DNA of 64,000 bases from Notolepis coatsorum. Taxonomy: Eukaryota; Chordata; Actinopteri; Aulopiformes; Paralepididae. Position numbers and translations under genes: made by a program. The notes under the pieces are model-generated. The model did not search any database. It saw nothing but the letters and a program-made list of their open reading frames with translations, and had not been told where the DNA came from. The stretch lies in the NCBI GenBank assembly GCA_963971535.1, contig OZ020585.1, positions 157,304,915-157,368,914 on the forward strand, read 5' to 3'. Shown piece after piece: positions 22,191 to 33,304 of the stretch (positions are counted from its first letter, which is position 1; every line of letters begins with the position of its first letter).

Positions 22191-22308
22191 GACGCCTACA
22201 ATGGCTGGTGGTTTATTCTCCATTGACCGGAAATATTTTGAGGAAATCGGAACCTACGATCCAGGGATGGATATTTGGGGCGGAGAAAACTTGGAAATGT
22301 CTTTCAGG
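22191..22308 (+). CDS. galnt13: galnt13 exon with the Gal/GalNAc-T motif
   Basis: This 118-nt exon completes the split Arg codon from the previous exon and then encodes 39 residues, [20 protein letters not shown] followed by [19 protein letters not shown]. The [11 protein letters not shown] stretch is the Gal/GalNAc-T motif that helps bind UDP-GalNAc. It ends on a full codon (AGG) with the donor GTGAGT. EEIG and NLEMSFR agree with GALNT13 rather than GALNT1, from memory of the human proteins. The acceptor lies in a three-copy tandem repeat. Confidence 0.96.
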
Positions 22309-22339
22309 GTGAGTGACTGAGGGTTCCCACGCAACCTGG

Positions 22340-22451
22340 AAAACACATACAAATATAAATTAAGTCAATTGTATTTATCTAGCACCTTTCTAGATACAGG
22401 ATCACACAGTGCTTTCCAATAAAAAAAAAAGAAGAACATCAAACAACATTG
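22340..22451 (-). mobile_element. L2-like 3' tail fragment, interrupted
   Basis: The + strand reads TTGTATTTATCTAGCACCTT and ACACAGTGCTTTCCAATAAA, a minus-strand LINE tail. It is cut by the piggyBac-like insertion at 22452, and similar AT-rich tail sequence (AATCAAACACACCAACTAG) continues at 24319. Confidence 0.55.
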
Positions 22452-22455
22452 TTAA

Positions 22456-24314
22456 CACTATGGTCGCCAAAAACGCCGTAGCACGTCTTTCCCCGCCAAG
22501 CTCATTCTGCCAAAGACGCCGTACCACGTCTTTGATATCAATATTTCAAAAATCTGTGATCGAAATCATATTTCTCCCCCGGAGACTTGAGATCTACTGT
22601 TGAACCCCTCTCAACTCTCCAACGGTTCAAGAGCGCCATCTGGTGGCCGATCGGCGGATCGCCCAGAGCGGAAACAGGAAATGGAAGCTGGTGCTCATTT
22701 CAATTCGGTCCGATCACTCGGTAATAGTCCCAGGACTCGAGCTAGACACAACGGATAGCAATCCGTTACCAATAACTCGATAAACAACATGATTTGGACG
22801 TATATACTATTATACAACCTGGAAATGGATCGCATATTTCTACATCCCATAATAGGAATATTTCTGTTCCACGCGCATCGCCCAACGCTATGAGGAAGCT
22901 ACGGTAAGATTCAGCGTTATTTTTTAACGTGTTCGATACTAACTGCTCTAATGATCATATCACCCACACTAGATGAATCATCTAACGTTGGCCACGGAAT
23001 TATAAACGACCCCCCCCCCATCCGGTCAACATCAGATGATCAGTAGTAACTTCTAGAAGCACGTCCATTTGACATTTTTTATCTCGCGCAGATTAATATC
23101 AAACTGTATTTGATCATCAATATAATGCATTTGGGGCTATAAATCACGTTCTGGAGAAAGCTGCAGAAAACGATAAAAACATACTTATACTTTAGACCGT
23201 ATTTTAGTATGAATATGTGAATGAAAAAGTATAACGTTGCTACACCCTGAACAATAGATACTTGACGTTGAATGGGCCATAGTAATGTCAATTTAGCAAT
23301 ACAATTTAAAAAGTTATAGCCCTGCAAAGAAGGTAAACATCCCCATAGACAAATAGAGCTGGCGGAGGATGGTATATTAACACTTTAATCGCCGGAGACG
23401 CCGAAACTCGTCTTTCCCCGCCATGCTCATTCTGCCGAAGACGCCGTAACACGTCTTTGATATCAATATTTCAAAAATCTGTGATCGAAATCATATTTCT
23501 CCCCCGGGGACCTGAGATATACTGCTGAGCTCCACTCAACTCTCTAACGGTTCAAGAGCGCCATCTGGTGGCCGATCGGGGGATCACCCAGGGGAGAAAC
23601 AGGATGTAGAAGCTAGTGCTCATTTCAATTTGGTCCGATCACTCGCTATAGGTCCCGGGACTCGAGCTCGACACAATACATAGCGATCCGTTGCCAATAA
23701 CTCGACAAACAACATGATTTGGACGTATATACTATTATACAACCTGGAAATGGATCAGGTATTTCTCCATCCCATAATAGAAAAAATTCTGTTCCACGCT
23801 CATCTGCCAACGGCGCGAGGAAGCTACAGTGAGTTTCAGCGTTATTTTCTAATGTCCTCTATACTAACTGCTCTAATGATCATATCACCCACACTAGATG
23901 AATGATATAACGTTGCCCACGGAATTATAAACGACCCCCCGCCCATCCGGTCAACATCAGATCATACGTAGTAACTTCTAGAACTACGTGCAGTTGACAT
24001 TTTTTATCTGGCACCGATCGCTATCAAACTGTATTTGATCATCAATATAATGCATTTAGGGCTATAAATCAAGTTCTGGAAAAAGCTGCAGAAAACGATA
24101 AAAACATACTTATACGTTGCTACACTCTGAACAATAGATATAGGACATTGAATGGGCCATAATAATGTCAATTTAGCAATACAATTAAAAAAGTTATAGC
24201 CCTGCAAAGAAGGGGAACTTCTCCATAGACAAATAGAGCTGGCTAGGGATGGTAAATTATGAATTTAACCATGGCGATCAAAGTGTTAAGAATATAAGCC
24301 TGGCGACCAAAGTG
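22456..24314. mobile_element. piggyBac-like non-autonomous element, outer copy
   Basis: TTAA lies on both sides (22452-22455 and 24315-24318). The termini are CACTATGGTCGCCA on the left and TGGCGACCAAAGTG on the right, inverted repeats with one mismatch. TTAA duplication with such short termini is the piggyBac signature. The copy is split by a related element at 23381-24285. Without that insert it is about 946 bp, and no transposase frame is present. Near the left end GACGCCGTANCACGTCTTT is directly repeated. Confidence 0.8.
23381..24285. mobile_element. piggyBac-like element, inner copy inserted in the outer copy
   Basis: TTAA lies on both sides (23377-23380 and 24286-24289), the left end is CACTTTAATCGCC and the right end GGCGATCAAAGTG. 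The 905-bp body aligns along its whole length with the outer copy, including matching minus-strand frames of 82 and 67 codons that are probably chance. Joining the outer copy across the insert gives GGATGGTATATTAAGAATA, which aligns with the intact GGATGGTAAATTATGAATT of the inner copy. The target TTAA thus arose by mutation in the outer copy. Confidence 0.85.
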
Positions 24315-24318
24315 TTAA

Positions 24319-24506
24319 TACATAGAAACAATCAAACACACCAACTAGAAAATATAATACAAAGTAAAACCAAGATAAAACTAGCCAAACGCCTGTCTGA
24401 ACAGTAGCGTTTTTACCATTTCCCCCCGCAAAGAGTTGCATGTTTCTACTCAGAGAGAAAGGGAGCCGTCAAAGGGAAATGTTCATGTTGTCCTTGTTGC
24501 TGCTGG
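24319..24506. other. Continuation of the interrupted LINE tail and unique sequence
   Basis: AT-rich tail-like sequence followed by about 90 bp that I do not recognise. Confidence 0.4.
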
Positions 24507-24945
24507 TGGGGTTCTGAGTTTGTCTGGTGAGGAAGGTGGTTCTGAGTTTGTCTGGTGAGGAAGGTGGTTCTGAGTTTGTCTGGTGAGGCAGGTGGTTCTG
24601 AGTTTGTCTGGTGAGGCAGGTGGTTCTGAGTTTGTCTGGTGAGGCAGGTGGTTCTGAGTTTGTCTGGTGAGGAAGGTGGTTCTGAGTTTGCCTGGTGAGG
24701 CAGGTGGTTCTGAGTTTGTCTGGTGAGGCAGGTGGTTCTGAGTTTGCCTAGTGAGGCAGGTGGTTCTGAGTTTGTCTGGTGAGGAAGGTGGTTCTGAGTT
24801 TGCCTGGTGAGGCAGGCGGTTCTGAGTTTGTCTGGTGAGGCAGGTGGTTCTGAGTTTGTCTGGTGAGGCAGGTGGTTCTGAGTTTGTCTGGTGAGGCAGG
24901 TGTTTCTGAGTTTGCCTGGTGAGGCAGGTGGTTCTGAGTCTGGTG
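24507..24945. repeat. 28-bp minisatellite, about 15 copies
   Basis: Units of GGTTCTGAGTTTGTCTGGTG followed by AGGCAGGT. Variants alternate AGGAAGGT/AGGCAGGT and TTTGTC/TTTGCC. The minus strand is open throughout in one frame (TRQTQNHLPHQTNSEP type), which is an artefact of the repeat. Confidence 0.95.
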
Positions 24946-25127
24946 AGGGTTATGGTTATGGTTAGGGTTAATGTTAGGGTTAGTGTAGGGTTAGTGTTAG
25001 TGTTATGGTTATGGTTATGGTTATGGTTATGGTTAGGGTTGACACACACGTGATTAGACACGTGTGTGCACGTGTGCATGTGTGTGCGTGTGTGCGTGTG
25101 TGTCTGTGTGTGTGTGTGCGTGCATGC

Positions 25128-25160
<33 letters not shown>
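24946..25160. repeat. Telomere-like GGTTA repeats and (GT)n
   Basis: 24946-25040 is a degenerate array of GGTTAT, GGTTAG and GTTAGGGTTA units. 25060-25160 is GT-rich (GTGTGTGCGTG), ending in pure GT just before the LINE at 25165. Confidence 0.85.
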
Positions 25161-25165
<5 letters not shown>

Positions 25166-25206
25166 GGTAGAGGCCAGACTAAGAGTGATCCCAAAACACC
25201 TCAACG

Positions 25207-25656
25207 ATGGAGCAGGCGGAAGATGGTGGATGTGAGAACCACCACATCGGCTGCGAAGGCGGAGGAAGGGACCCCCATTGCCACATGGGTAAACCCGGGG
25301 CGGGTATAGTGGCTAGGGAAGTAAACCCTGAGGAAAAATCTGCCCTGGGGACAGGCACAGGCGGAGTCCAACAGACCGGACCACCGGCAGCCCCCTGCAA
25401 CTCCTGCCAGACGAAGGTCGTCATGGGTTCTCTCATGCCACTGGAGGTTAATCTGCAAGGAGTGAAGATGGTGGGAGTGAGGACTGCACAGCCACACCCT
25501 CACCTTAATCCTCACCTATGTGCAAGCTTCTTGCCCATCCTCCCCCCCCCCCCCCTTCAAAAAGTCCTGTGGCGTTGTGGAATGGCGGTAGGTACAGGAC
25601 AAGGATGTGGCTGGGAGTGTCTAGCCAAACCATGCACACAGGCGACAATGGAGTGA
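25207..25656 (+). other. LINE leader with a short open frame
   Basis: A 149-codon frame starts MEQAEDGGCENHHIGCEGGG and includes PCNSCQ and C-rich stretches. It may be remnant or leader sequence of the element; I see no known domain. Poly-C at 25543-25554 and overlapping frames on the other strand make coding doubtful. Confidence 0.3.
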
Positions 25657-25873
25657 TGGTCGTTGAGACTGCGGGATGGAGCAGCGCATCGCTTCGGCAG
25701 CTTCCATTGTGACTGAGCAGCCCCACACTGCTCACCCCTGAGATGGGGAAGGACCTAGAAAAGGTGGTCCAAACATTGTCTGCTCTTCTATCTCCGGGCG
25801 GTATACCGCAACCGTCGGAGCATTCCCTTTTGTGGTCAAAAAACTAAAATATTAAGAAATAAGCATTTATGTA

Positions 25874-26512
25874 TTGCTTCATGGAATGTTTCTCACACTG
25901 CTGGACCTGGCTGAAACACCTGACAGGCCACACCGCAGGACAGCACTCGTGGCCCTGGAACTCGCAAGGTATAACATCGACATTGCAGCTCTCAGCGAGA
26001 CTAGACTACATGGAGAGGACTCCCTGACAGAGGTTGGTGCAGGATACACCTTCTTCTGGAAGGGGGTCCCTGAAGGCACTCACCGCATCCATGGAGTAGG
26101 CTTCGCTGTGAAGTCCCAACTGCTGCAACGCATCCCAGAGTCCCCCATCGGTGTCAGCAAACACCTAATGACATGGCGCATCCCCCTTACAAAGGAACGC
26201 TTCGCCACTCTCCTTAGTGCTTATGCACCAACTTTAGATGCTGAGTTCAACATCAAAGAGGATTTCTACCGAGCCCTCGACTCAATATTACAGAAAACTC
26301 CAGCTACGGACAAGCTCATATTAATGGGAGACTTCAATGCTAGAGTGGGCACGGAGCACCTGGTATGGGACAGAGTTATTGGCCGACATGGAGTAGGGAA
26401 GATAAATGACAACGGGCTTCGGCTCCTCTCCCTCTGTGCAGAACACCACCTGGTCATAACCAACACCATCTTCCAGATGAAGAACAGGTTCAAAACCACC
26501 TGGACTATGTGA
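25874..26512 (+). pseudogene. RTE-like endonuclease domain
   Basis: The apurinic-type endonuclease of the LINE, which would nick target DNA for priming. Visible motifs: IDIAALSETRLHG (catalytic Glu), HGVGFAVKSQLLQR, LLSAYAPTLDAEF, LILMGDFNARVG (Asp/Asn), NGLRLLSLCAEHHLVITNT and FKTTW. The frame then breaks: the sequence jumps directly to DYVIVRQKD in the next frame (26509 onward), so a small deletion has removed the segment between TTW and DYVI and shifted the frame. Confidence 0.87.
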
Positions 26513-29010
26513 TTGTACGCCAAAAGGACCGACAGGACGTCCTTACCACCCGAGTCATGCGTGGAGCCGAGTGCTGGACTGATGACCTCATGGTCAGATC
26601 CAAACTCCTCATGAGTATTCAACCCTGTGGACCGAGGGTAGCACCTAATAAGAAACTCAATTCTGCAGCACTGAACACCCCCACCTCAAAAAACCACCTC
26701 CGACAGCTCCTTGCTGAAAACCTCAATAAGATCCCGGAGGAATCAGCTGACTGGCCAGCTCTGCGCCAGGCTATCCACAGCGCAGCCTCTGAGGCACTTG
26801 GCCAGACGAGGAAACGACACCAGGACTGGTTTGATTGTAACTCAGCCAAGATACAGTCCCTGCTTAAAACCAAGCATGAAGCCCACAAAGCTCTTCTGTC
26901 CTGCCCTGGTTCTCCCACCCTGAAAGCTGCCTTTGCTGCAGCAAGAACAGCAACCCAGCGAGCCCTCCGGACTATGGAGGATGCCTGGTGGATACAGAAG
27001 GCGAAGGAGATCCAAAGCCTGGCAGACTGCCACAACACCCAGGGCTTTTACGATGCCATCAAAGCACTGCATGGCTCCAGGAAGCGGGCGACTGCTCCAG
27101 TTCGATCAGTCGACGGTTCTAAACTCTTTAAGGACCGACATGAGATCCTCACCCGCTGGGCAAACCACTTTGAGTCTCTACTCAACCACACCAACCCCAC
27201 TGACCCACATATCCTGGATAATCTCCCAGACATGCCACCAGTCATGCACCTGGACACCCCACCACACTTCTCTGAGACCCGTCAAGCCATTGCGGGTCTA
27301 AAGAACAATAAAAGCCCTGGACCCGATGGCATCCCAGCAGAGGTTTTCAAACACGGAGGGTACCTCCTCACGTGCCGCCTGCACCTCCTGATCTGCAACA
27401 TCTGGGAACATGAGACCCTCCCACAGGACTGGAAGGATGCAAACATTGTGGTTATCTACAAGCAGAAAGGGGACAGAGCAGTATGCGGAAACAGCCGTGG
27501 AATCTCTCTCCTCTCCATCGCAGGGAAAGTGCTGGCGAAGATCATGCTGAACAGGCTGGTGGAAAACATCTCTGAAGCTGCGCTTCCGGAAACTCAATGT
27601 GGCTTTCGGAAGACCAGATCCACCACCGACATGGTCTTTGTCCTGAGGCAGCTGCTAGAGAAGAGCAGAGAGCATCGCAAGGATCTTTACATAGCCTTCA
27701 TAGACCTAAGCAAAGCCTTTGACACCATCAGCCATGAGCTGCTCTGGAAACACCTCAACAAACTTGGGGTACCACCCAAGTTTCTCTCCATCCTTCAGCA
27801 GCTGCATGACGGGATGCAAGCCAGAGTCCAGACGGGTGAACTCCAGTCAGAATCCTTTAAGGTTAATGTTGGGGTGAAGCAGGGCTGTGTCTTGGCTCCG
27901 GTGCTCTTTAATCTCCTCCTCTCTGCCGTCACCTGCCTCTTCCACCGAGCCCTGGGACATGAAGACGGTGTCCATGTGGAATACCGCCTTGATGGTAGTC
28001 TCTTCAACATCCGCCGGCTCCAGGCACACACAAAGACAAAATCCTGCCAAGTATGTGAGCTACAGTACGCTGATGACTGTGCCATCTTAGCTCACAGTCC
28101 AGAGTCTATGAAGCATGCTCTCGACACCATATCCAGCCTGTACCAATCCTTCGGTCTCCAGGTCAACATACAAAAAACCGAAGTCATGTCCCAACTCACT
28201 TCCCGAACCTCTACACCTCCCAGTTTTCACATAAACGGTGTTCCACTCAAAACAGTGGATCATTTCACCTAACTCGGCTCCACTCTGTCCTCATGCTGCT
28301 CCCTTGACCCGGAGATACACACACGTATCAATAAAGCGGCATCATCCTTTGGACGCCTACGCAGCAGGGTTTTTGAAAACCGAAACCTGAAGATCAGCAC
28401 CAAGGTTGCCGTTTACAATGCAGTATGTCTCTCCACTCTGCTCTATGGAGCAGAATCCTGGACCACATACCGCCGGCACATCACCAACCTGGACACTTTC
28501 CACATCCGTTGCCTCCAAAGGATCCTCGGCCTGACCTGGGAAGATCGAGTCCCGCACACAGACATCCTCAACAACACCAACTCAATCTGTATGGCCGCAG
28601 CTGTGGCCAAAAAACATCTTCGTTGGATAGGGCACACCATATGTATGCCTGACCACCGCCTGCCCCGCCAAGTCCTCTATGGCCAACTGAGAGGAGCAAA
28701 GCGGGCTGCTGGAGGCCAAAAGAGACGCTTTAAGGACTACACCAGGGACCTCCTAAAGTGTGCAAACATCACGCAGCTTGAAACTCTGGCACTCGACAGA
28801 TCAGCCTGGCAAGTCACTTGTGCCACTGCAGTTTCCCAAATACACCAAACAAACCAAGACCGAAGATCTGAGAGGCGCACGCAACGACACCAGCGGGCGG
28901 CTGGCATCCCCCAGGTATCTGGCTTCCCTTGCGCCATCTGTGGACGGGTGTGCGGCTCAAGGATCGGACTCAACGCCCACGAGAAGTGGCACCAGCGGCA
29001 GCGTTGCTAA
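26509..29010 (+). pseudogene. RTE-like reverse transcriptase plus zinc finger, one internal stop
   Basis: The RT begins after the frameshift (DYVIVRQKDRQDV) and carries NNKSPGPDGIPAEVFKHGG, IVVIYKQKGDR, FIDLSKAFDTISHELLW (catalytic Asp), VNVGVKQGCVLAPVLFNLL and LQYADDCAILAHS (YADD at 28066-28077). A TAA at 28270-28272 follows VDHFT; beyond it the same phase stays open to the natural stop at 29008-29010. The C terminus ends with a C2H2-like zinc finger at 28930-28992 (CAIC ... HEKWH). One stop and the upstream frameshift are the only defects I can see. Confidence 0.87.
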
Positions 29011-29071
29011 CCCCCCTCCCCCTCTCCCCATCCCTGGAGCAAGCGTCATCATCGAACACGATGGACAGCTA

Positions 29072-29607
<536 letters not shown>

Positions 29608-29985
29608 TCAGAGGACATACCATGGTCAGGAGACATACCGTGGTCAGGAGACATACCGTGGTCAGGAGACGTACTGTGGTCAGAGGACATACTGTGGTCA
29701 GGAGACATACTGCGGTCAGGGGACATACTGCGGTCAGAGGACATACTGTGGTCAGAGGACATACCGTGGTCAGGAGACATACCATGGCCAGAGGACATAC
29801 CACACCGTGGTCAGGAGACATACCGTGATCAGGAGACATACTGTGGTCAGGAGACATACCGTGGTCAGGAGACATACTGCGGTCAGGAGACATACAGTAC
29901 CTTGGTCAGGAGACATACTGTGGTCAGGGGACATACTGTGGTCAGGAGACATACCGTGGTCAGGGGACATACCGTGGTCATGTCT
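29608..29985. repeat. 18-bp minisatellite, about 20 copies
   Basis: Units of ACATACCGTGGTCAGGAG with variants (TACTGTGG, TACTGCGG, CAGAGG, CAGGGG). Because 18 is a multiple of three, several frames on both strands stay open; none is a gene. Confidence 0.95.
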
Positions 29986-29993
29986 TTAATGAA

Positions 29994-30300
29994 GGTCCAT
30001 GTTAGTGTCTTTAATGAAGGAAGGTTCTGCTCCTCAGGTCCATGTTAGTGTCTTTAATGAAGGAAGGTTCTGCTCCTCAGGTCCATGTTAGGTCGCTTTC
30101 ACATATAGTTTTGGTGGACTCGGTGCGGTTCTGGGGGTGAAGTTGCAACATTGTTGCATTCTTCATTTGGTTCGCCTGCTTTCACATAGAAATCTGTCAG
30201 GCGGACCGAGACCTTCTGAACAATGTCACGCGGTCTGTGTGAAAGCGACCTTAGTGTCTTTAATGAAGGAAGGTTCTGCTCCTCAGGTCCATGTTAGTGT
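29994..30300. repeat. 43-bp tandem repeat interrupted by a MITE
   Basis: Units contain GTCCATGTTAGTGTCTTTAA, TGAAGGAAGG and TTCTGCTCCTCAG. Two full copies lie before 30090, and the third is split by the MITE at 30091-30250. Each unit ends in a pyrimidine-rich tract plus CAG, which looks like a 3' splice site, 160-400 bp before the true acceptor at 30459. Confidence 0.92.
30091..30250. mobile_element. PIF/Harbinger-type MITE, 160 bp
   Basis: The termini are GGTCGCTTTCACA and TGTGAAAGCGACC (inverted), flanked on both sides by TTA (30088-30090 and 30251-30253). A 3-bp TTA/TAA duplication is characteristic of PIF/Harbinger. Removing the element and one TTA restores an intact 43-bp repeat unit, which confirms the borders. 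Confidence 0.93.
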
Positions 30301-30459
30301 TTTTAATGAAACTAAAGACTAGCTTTCGGTCATGAGAGCTTCATCAGGGCAAAAATGTTTTGTTGATTAAAATGACTATTTGATGAATTGACAAAATCCC
30401 AAAGACTATTAGTTGAGTATGAACATCTTCAGTTGAGTCCATGTTCTCTGGGCCTTCAG
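30301..30459 (+). other. Intron end before the third exon
   Basis: AT-rich sequence ending in TCTCTGGGCCTTCAG, the acceptor of the exon that follows. Confidence 0.7.
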
Positions 30460-30640
30460 ATCTGGCAGTGCGGTGGCTCTTTGGAGATTGTCACCTGTTC
30501 CCACGTGGGCCATGTGTTCCGGAAGGCCACTCCGTACAGCTTCCCTGGAGGGACAGGCCAAGTCATCAACAAGAACAACAGACGTCTGGCTGAGGTTTGG
30601 ATGGACGACTTCAAAGACTTCTTCTACATCATATCACCAG
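30460..30640 (+). CDS. galnt13: galnt13 exon with the metal-binding histidine region
   Basis: This 181-nt exon encodes [53 protein letters not shown] and IISP, then one base of a Gly codon. The GHVFRK motif contains the His that, with the DxH motif of an earlier exon, binds Mn2+ in characterised GalNAc-transferases. The acceptor is CCTTCAG and the donor GTACCA. GGSLE and FKDFF agree with GALNT13 (GALNT1 has GGTLE and FKNFF, from memory). The previous exon ends on a complete codon, matching the clean ATC start here. Confidence 0.96.
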
Positions 30641-30799
30641 GTACCACTGCAGTGAAACTACAACCCTCTGTGTACAATCTGTGTACAATCTCACACGTCA
30701 GATATCATTTTGGGAAGTGAATGTTCTAATAGCAGTGTAATAATGGCTACTGGCCATTGAAGCTGACAGAGTTCTAGAAATATTTTCTTATTGAAATTT

Positions 30800-30970
30800 T
30801 TTTTATTGTGGTTTTGGTAGATATTTTATTGTTTTTTTCTGGGCAGTCCGGTAGAGAGAGAGAGGAAGTATGGGAGGATAGACGGGGGGAGACATTCGGC
30901 AAAGGTCGCCGGGTCCGGGAGTGTTGCACCGCAGTGCTGTACATGGTGCGGCACCCTGGCGCCCCGGAGT
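30800..30970 (-). mobile_element. SINE-like fragment, minus strand
   Basis: The minus strand reads ACTCCCGGACCCGGCGACC, TTTGCCGAATGTCTCCCCCC, then CT-rich sequence and ACAATAAAATATC. It resembles the 3' half of a common fish tRNA-derived SINE that ends in CAATAAAGGC. The tRNA-like head is decayed. Confidence 0.45.
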
Positions 30971-31035
30971 TCTAGAATTCTGAGAGAACATTCCAAAACA
31001 AGGACACAAAGTGTCATAAACCATGTTCGCACCAC

Positions 31036-31190
31036 AGGAACATTATCCAGGAACTAGGGACTTGTTCAGGGACTAGGGACTTGTTCAGGAACTAGGATCT
31101 TGGTCAGGAACCAAGGACTTTTCAGGAACTAAGGACTTGTTCAGGAACTAAGGACTTGTTCAGGAACTAGGGACTTGTTCAGTTTAGTTT
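31036..31190. repeat. 19-bp minisatellite, left part
   Basis: Units of AGGAACTAGGGACTTGTTC with variants (AAGGACTTGTTC, GGATCTTGGTC). The array is interrupted at about 31185 and continues at 32190. Confidence 0.93.
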
Positions 31191-32190
31191 ACTCAGTTTA
31201 TTTGATCAGGGAGTGCATATCAATCAACAGCAATGTTCCCTCAAAAAAAATTTCGGTCTGAGCAAACACTCAAACCTCCTGAGCAGACATCAGCAACTAC
31301 TGAGCAACATACCGATTAACCGGTTAGTTGATAAGCGGAAAAAATCTGAGAATCTTAATTTCCCTCAATGTCTAACATAAAAATCTATACATTTTGCTTA
31401 GTCTTACTGGACAAAATAAATAACAAGAAAAATATGAAGTAATGTTCTAAATAACACCTCTTCTGTATTAGAAAATCCAGCTTTAAAAAATATATCTTTG
31501 TATCTTTTCAATGTAATGTAAATTATAAAACAGTAACCTCACAATGATACACATTTAAAAGTGCACTATGCAGTTTCGAATTTGTTACATTTGCATAACT
31601 TGCAATTAGTGTACAAAACTAATTTATTACACACATAATCCTTAGAATGATTGTATCATAACAAGCATCGTATCAAAGCAAAACATCATTTTGAGGCATC
31701 AAAATAGTTTAAAATTATTTTCTTTCTCTCTCTGTATAGCTGCATACTTCAATCAATTCGGTCAACTTTGCCATCAAACTCTTGCCTCGCACAGCTTTAT
31801 TTGTAATGTTTTTCTGTGTCCATGTGAGCTTTGAGATCGCCAGCACCTTTATTAGACACAGAAACATATGGTCAAGCTTTGCACACGTTGCACTCCGCTT
31901 CCAATTAGTCACGAGTCACGACCGGGCCGGTAAATTGGGAATTTTCTCTGCAGTTCATCTGTAATGTACATTTTCGGCATTGTGAGCAGAATCAATGCTG
32001 GTCGGATCTGTCCGCTTCCTCATCTGTTGTGTGTGTGAGCGCAGTAGCGACGCCCACAAAGTACTGAAAGCAACGTCACACGCAACAGGCACACCTTAGA
32101 GGGAACATTGATCAACAGTTATACATTTATAAATGAATACAAATGAAAAAACTGTAAATATGCCAACATTAGCAGGGTTGCTAGTTTTCA
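31186..32190 (-). mobile_element. LINE 3' tail fragment split by an hAT element
   Basis: 31186-31230 (CAGTTTATTTGATCAGGGAG) and 32111-32190 (TTATACATTTATAAATGAAT ... GGTTGCTAGTTTTCAGTTG) join into a minus-strand LINE tail when the hAT at 31231-32110 is removed. The tail itself sits inside the 19-bp minisatellite. Confidence 0.55.
31231..32110. mobile_element. hAT-type element, 880 bp, non-autonomous
   Basis: The left end is CAATGTTCCCTC and the right end GAGGGAACATTG (perfect inverse, 12 bp), flanked by the 8-bp duplication ATCAACAG (31223-31230 and 32111-32118). The interior has TGAGCAAACACTCAAACC and AGCAGACATCAGCAAC, typical of a widespread vertebrate hAT family. There is no transposase. 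Confidence 0.93.
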
Positions 32191-32570
32191 GTTGTAGGAA
32201 CTAGGGTTGCTAGTTTTCAGTTTCAGGAACTAGGATCTTGTTCAGGAACTAGGGACTTGTTCAGGAACTAGGATCTTGTTCAGGAACTAAGGACTTGTTC
32301 AGGAACTAGGATCTTGTTCAGGAACTAGGGACTTGTTCAGGAACTAGGATCTTGTTCAGGAACTAAGGACTTGTTCAGGAACTAGGATCTTGTTCAGGAA
32401 CTAAGGACTTGTTCAGGAACTAAGAACCTGGTCAGGAACTAAGGACTTGTTCAGGAACAAATGACTTGTTCATGAACTAAGAACCTGGTCAGGAACTAGA
32501 GCATGTTCAGGGACTAGGGATTTGTTCAGGAACTAGGGACTTGTTCAGGGACTAGGGACTTGTTTTCTCT
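32190..32570. repeat. 19-bp minisatellite, right part
   Basis: About 18 further units of the array at 31036, mixing AGGAACTAGGATCTTGTTC and AGGAACTAAGGACTTGTTC types. Unit variants differ between the two parts, so the insertion is not recent. Confidence 0.93.
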
Positions 32571-32637
32571 GTTGCATGTTCCTGTTCAATGTGAGGACCA
32601 ATATATGGCAAAAGAGTCTGCAGGGAACATTGAACAT

Positions 32638-32955
32638 TGAACACTAAGCTAACTGTTTTTATCTTTTAGATAACATTAAGCTAGCTGTTTTAATCTTTTA
32701 GATAACACTAAGCTAGCTGTTTTTATCTTTTAGATGACACTAAGCTAGTTGTTTTTATATTTTAGATAACACTAAGCTAGCTGTTTTTATCTTTTAGATA
32801 ACACTAAGCTAGCTGTTTTTATCTTTTAGATAACACTAAGCTAGCTGTTTTTATCTTTTAGATGACACTAAGCTAGTTGTTTTTATATTTTAGATAACAC
32901 TAAGCTAGCTGTTTTTATCTTTTAGATAACACTAAGCTAACTGTTTTTATTACTC
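32638..32955. repeat. 32-bp minisatellite, about 10 copies
   Basis: Units consist of AACACTAAGCTAGCTG followed by TTTTTATCTTTTAGAT. Variants GATGACAC and TTTTTATATTTTAG recur together in a two-unit pattern. Each unit contains a T-rich tract followed by TTTTAG, similar to a 3' splice site. Confidence 0.95.
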
Positions 32956-33304
32956 CAGAGAATCCTCCTCTGAACTCTCTGTCAGGCTTCCACTGTCCTG
33001 CAACAACTCACCCCTCAGGATTTCAGAGTTTGAGCGAGATATTATGTTTCAGCGTCAAAAACAAGCACTTTTAGTTGATGTACTTGGTAACCAAATAAAG
33101 AAAAACTATTAAAAGTAACAAGTACTCAAGCCGGACCAAGGTGAATTTAAAAATAAAGGAATTAAACCTTTATAACCCCAGGTCCATCGCAGTCAGCCCA
33201 CAGGCGGTGTTTACTTATGCATAAACCTTGGTAATATAGAAACCTTGATCTGTATGGATCAAAACATTGATCTGTGGTAAAAAATAAACACCTTTTTAAG
33301 AAGT

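Noticed and set aside
23079..24207. Two similar minus-strand frames of 82 and 67 codons as a transposase remnant
   Set aside because: They are alike only because the two piggyBac-like copies are alike; no transposase motif is visible.
24946..25040. Interstitial telomeric repeat
   Set aside because: GGTTAT/GGTTAG units are degenerate and mixed; there is no run of perfect TTAGGG.
24483..25079. 198-codon minus-strand frame with repeated TRQTQNHLPHQ-like units
   Set aside because: The 28-bp minisatellite happens to lack stops in that frame; neighbouring units show no codon-level constraint.
29608..29985. CRISPR-like array of short repeats
   Set aside because: Units are contiguous with no unique spacers, and the genome is vertebrate.
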